Below, in pieces: positions 4,769 through 5,298 of a stretch of 5,298 bases of DNA. The stretch's first letter is position 1. Every line of letters begins with the position of its first letter. The stretch spans positions 1-5,298 of the forward strand of contig JAISPV010000080.1 in NCBI GenBank assembly GCA_031274665.1, written 5' to 3'. A program made the position numbers and the translations under genes. This stretch comes from Candidatus Methanoplasma sp. (GTDB taxonomy: Archaea > Thermoplasmatota > Thermoplasmata > Methanomassiliicoccales > Methanomethylophilaceae). The notes beneath the pieces were generated by a model. It worked only from the letters and a program-made list of their open reading frames with translations. It did no database searches and had not been told where the DNA came from.

Positions 4769-5298
4769 ATGAAGAGATCGATCGAATCTAGATTATTGGA
4801 TTGGAAGAACGATCGGGACAGAAAACCGCTGCTTCTTGTCGGCGCGAGACAGGTCGGCAAGAGTCACTCCGTCATAGAATTCGGCAGAGCGAATTATGCC
4901 AACGTTGCCGTGTTCAACTTCGAAGGGAACGAAACTCTCCGGAAGATATTTGACAGGGATCTTGACCCCGACAGGATAATCACAGAACTGGAGGCTTTTT
5001 CGAGCCAGACGATAGTACCCCGTGAGACGCTTGTGTTCTTCGACGAGATACAGGCTTGCAGCAAAGCGATAACATCACTGAAATATTTCTATGAACAGCA
5101 CCCCGACTATCACATCATTGCTGCCGGGAGTCTGCTGGGATCGTATTTAGTAAGAGAGCCAATATCCTTCCCGGTCGGGAAGGTCAACATACTCACGATG
5201 TATCCGATGACATTCCTGGAATTTCTGACGGAGATGAACCCGGCGGCGATCCCTCTGATAAAAGAGGCATTCGAAAAGAATGTCCAGTTCGCATTACA
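4769..5298 (+). CDS. AAA_14-type ATPase (DUF4143 group), N-terminal part
   Basis: The gene runs off the right edge; 176 residues are visible. Walker A is GARQVGKS (25-32), the common form in the AAA_14/DUF4143 superfamily. Walker B is LVFFDEIQ (88-95, D92/E93). The sensor strand is IIAAGSLLGS (116-125). The segment FPVGKVNILTMYPMTFLEFL (134-153) is the conserved family block carrying a basic residue. These match the 'GARQVGKT ... FDEIQ ... GSLLG ... FPVGRV ... YPLSF.EFL' pattern of ATPases that usually continue into a DUF4143 domain. The start at 4769 is favoured by the TATA box at 4728 and by the typical beginning 'MKR....L..W......KPLLL.GARQVGK'. It is in a different subgroup from the ATPase at 2987-4276 (GPKWCGKS, DEWQE, GSTTPP), so the two are not recent duplicates. 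They are divergently transcribed across 492 bp. Cellular role is unknown. Confidence 0.88.
   Translation, partial: MKRSIESRLLDWKNDRDRKPLLLVGARQVGKSHSVIEFGRANYANVAVFNFEGNETLRKIFDRDLDPDRIITELEAFSSQTIVPRETLVFFDEIQACSKAITSLKYFYEQHPDYHIIAAGSLLGSYLVREPISFPVGKVNILTMYPMTFLEFLTEMNPAAIPLIKEAFEKNVQFAL

Overview
The window looks archaeal. Its promoters are TATA-box promoters placed about 26 bp upstream of start codons with little or no 5' leader. Its gene content (a DUF5655 protein, two DUF4143-type ATPases, IS1634 and ISL3 transposases) is typical of accessory regions in Thermoplasmata/Methanomassiliicoccales-like methanogens and other archaea. That taxonomic guess is an inference from promoter style and family memory, not something the sequence proves.

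Layout, left to right. (1) Positions 2-514 (+) hold the 3' part of a DUF5655 / COG3586-type protein whose start lies outside the window. (2) A gene-poor stretch of about 250 bp follows, with two overlapping, mutually exclusive hairpins and several TATAACG words. (3) A complete IS1634-family insertion sequence occupies 766-2749. It has 17-bp perfect terminal inverted repeats, a 5-bp target duplication (TATAA) and one intact DDE transposase on the minus strand. Its 5' flank carries a long palindrome and phased A-tracts. It landed in one copy of a 21-nt direct repeat, next to an older element. (4) That older element is the left end of an ISL3-family transposon (about 2765-3008). It keeps only the zinc-binding N-terminus of its transposase and is fused to the 3' end of the next gene. 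(5) Positions 2987-4276 (-) hold an intact 429-aa AAA_14/DUF4143 ATPase with a PD-(D/E)XK-like C-terminal domain. (6) A 492-bp divergent intergenic region follows. It has an inverted repeat centred on the first ATPase's TATA box, a G+C-rich structured block ending in a T-run, and operator-like repeats upstream of a second promoter. (7) Positions 4769-5298 (+) hold the N-terminal 176 residues of a second, clearly different ATPase of the same broad superfamily, cut by the window edge.

The region reads as an accessory island: stacked insertion sequences between a nuclease-like accessory protein and a divergent pair of ATPases. No operon links the genes and no complete pathway is encoded. The most useful leads are the symmetrical operator-like sequences at both ATPase promoters, the unexplained structured block between them, and the IS insertion into a pre-existing direct repeat.
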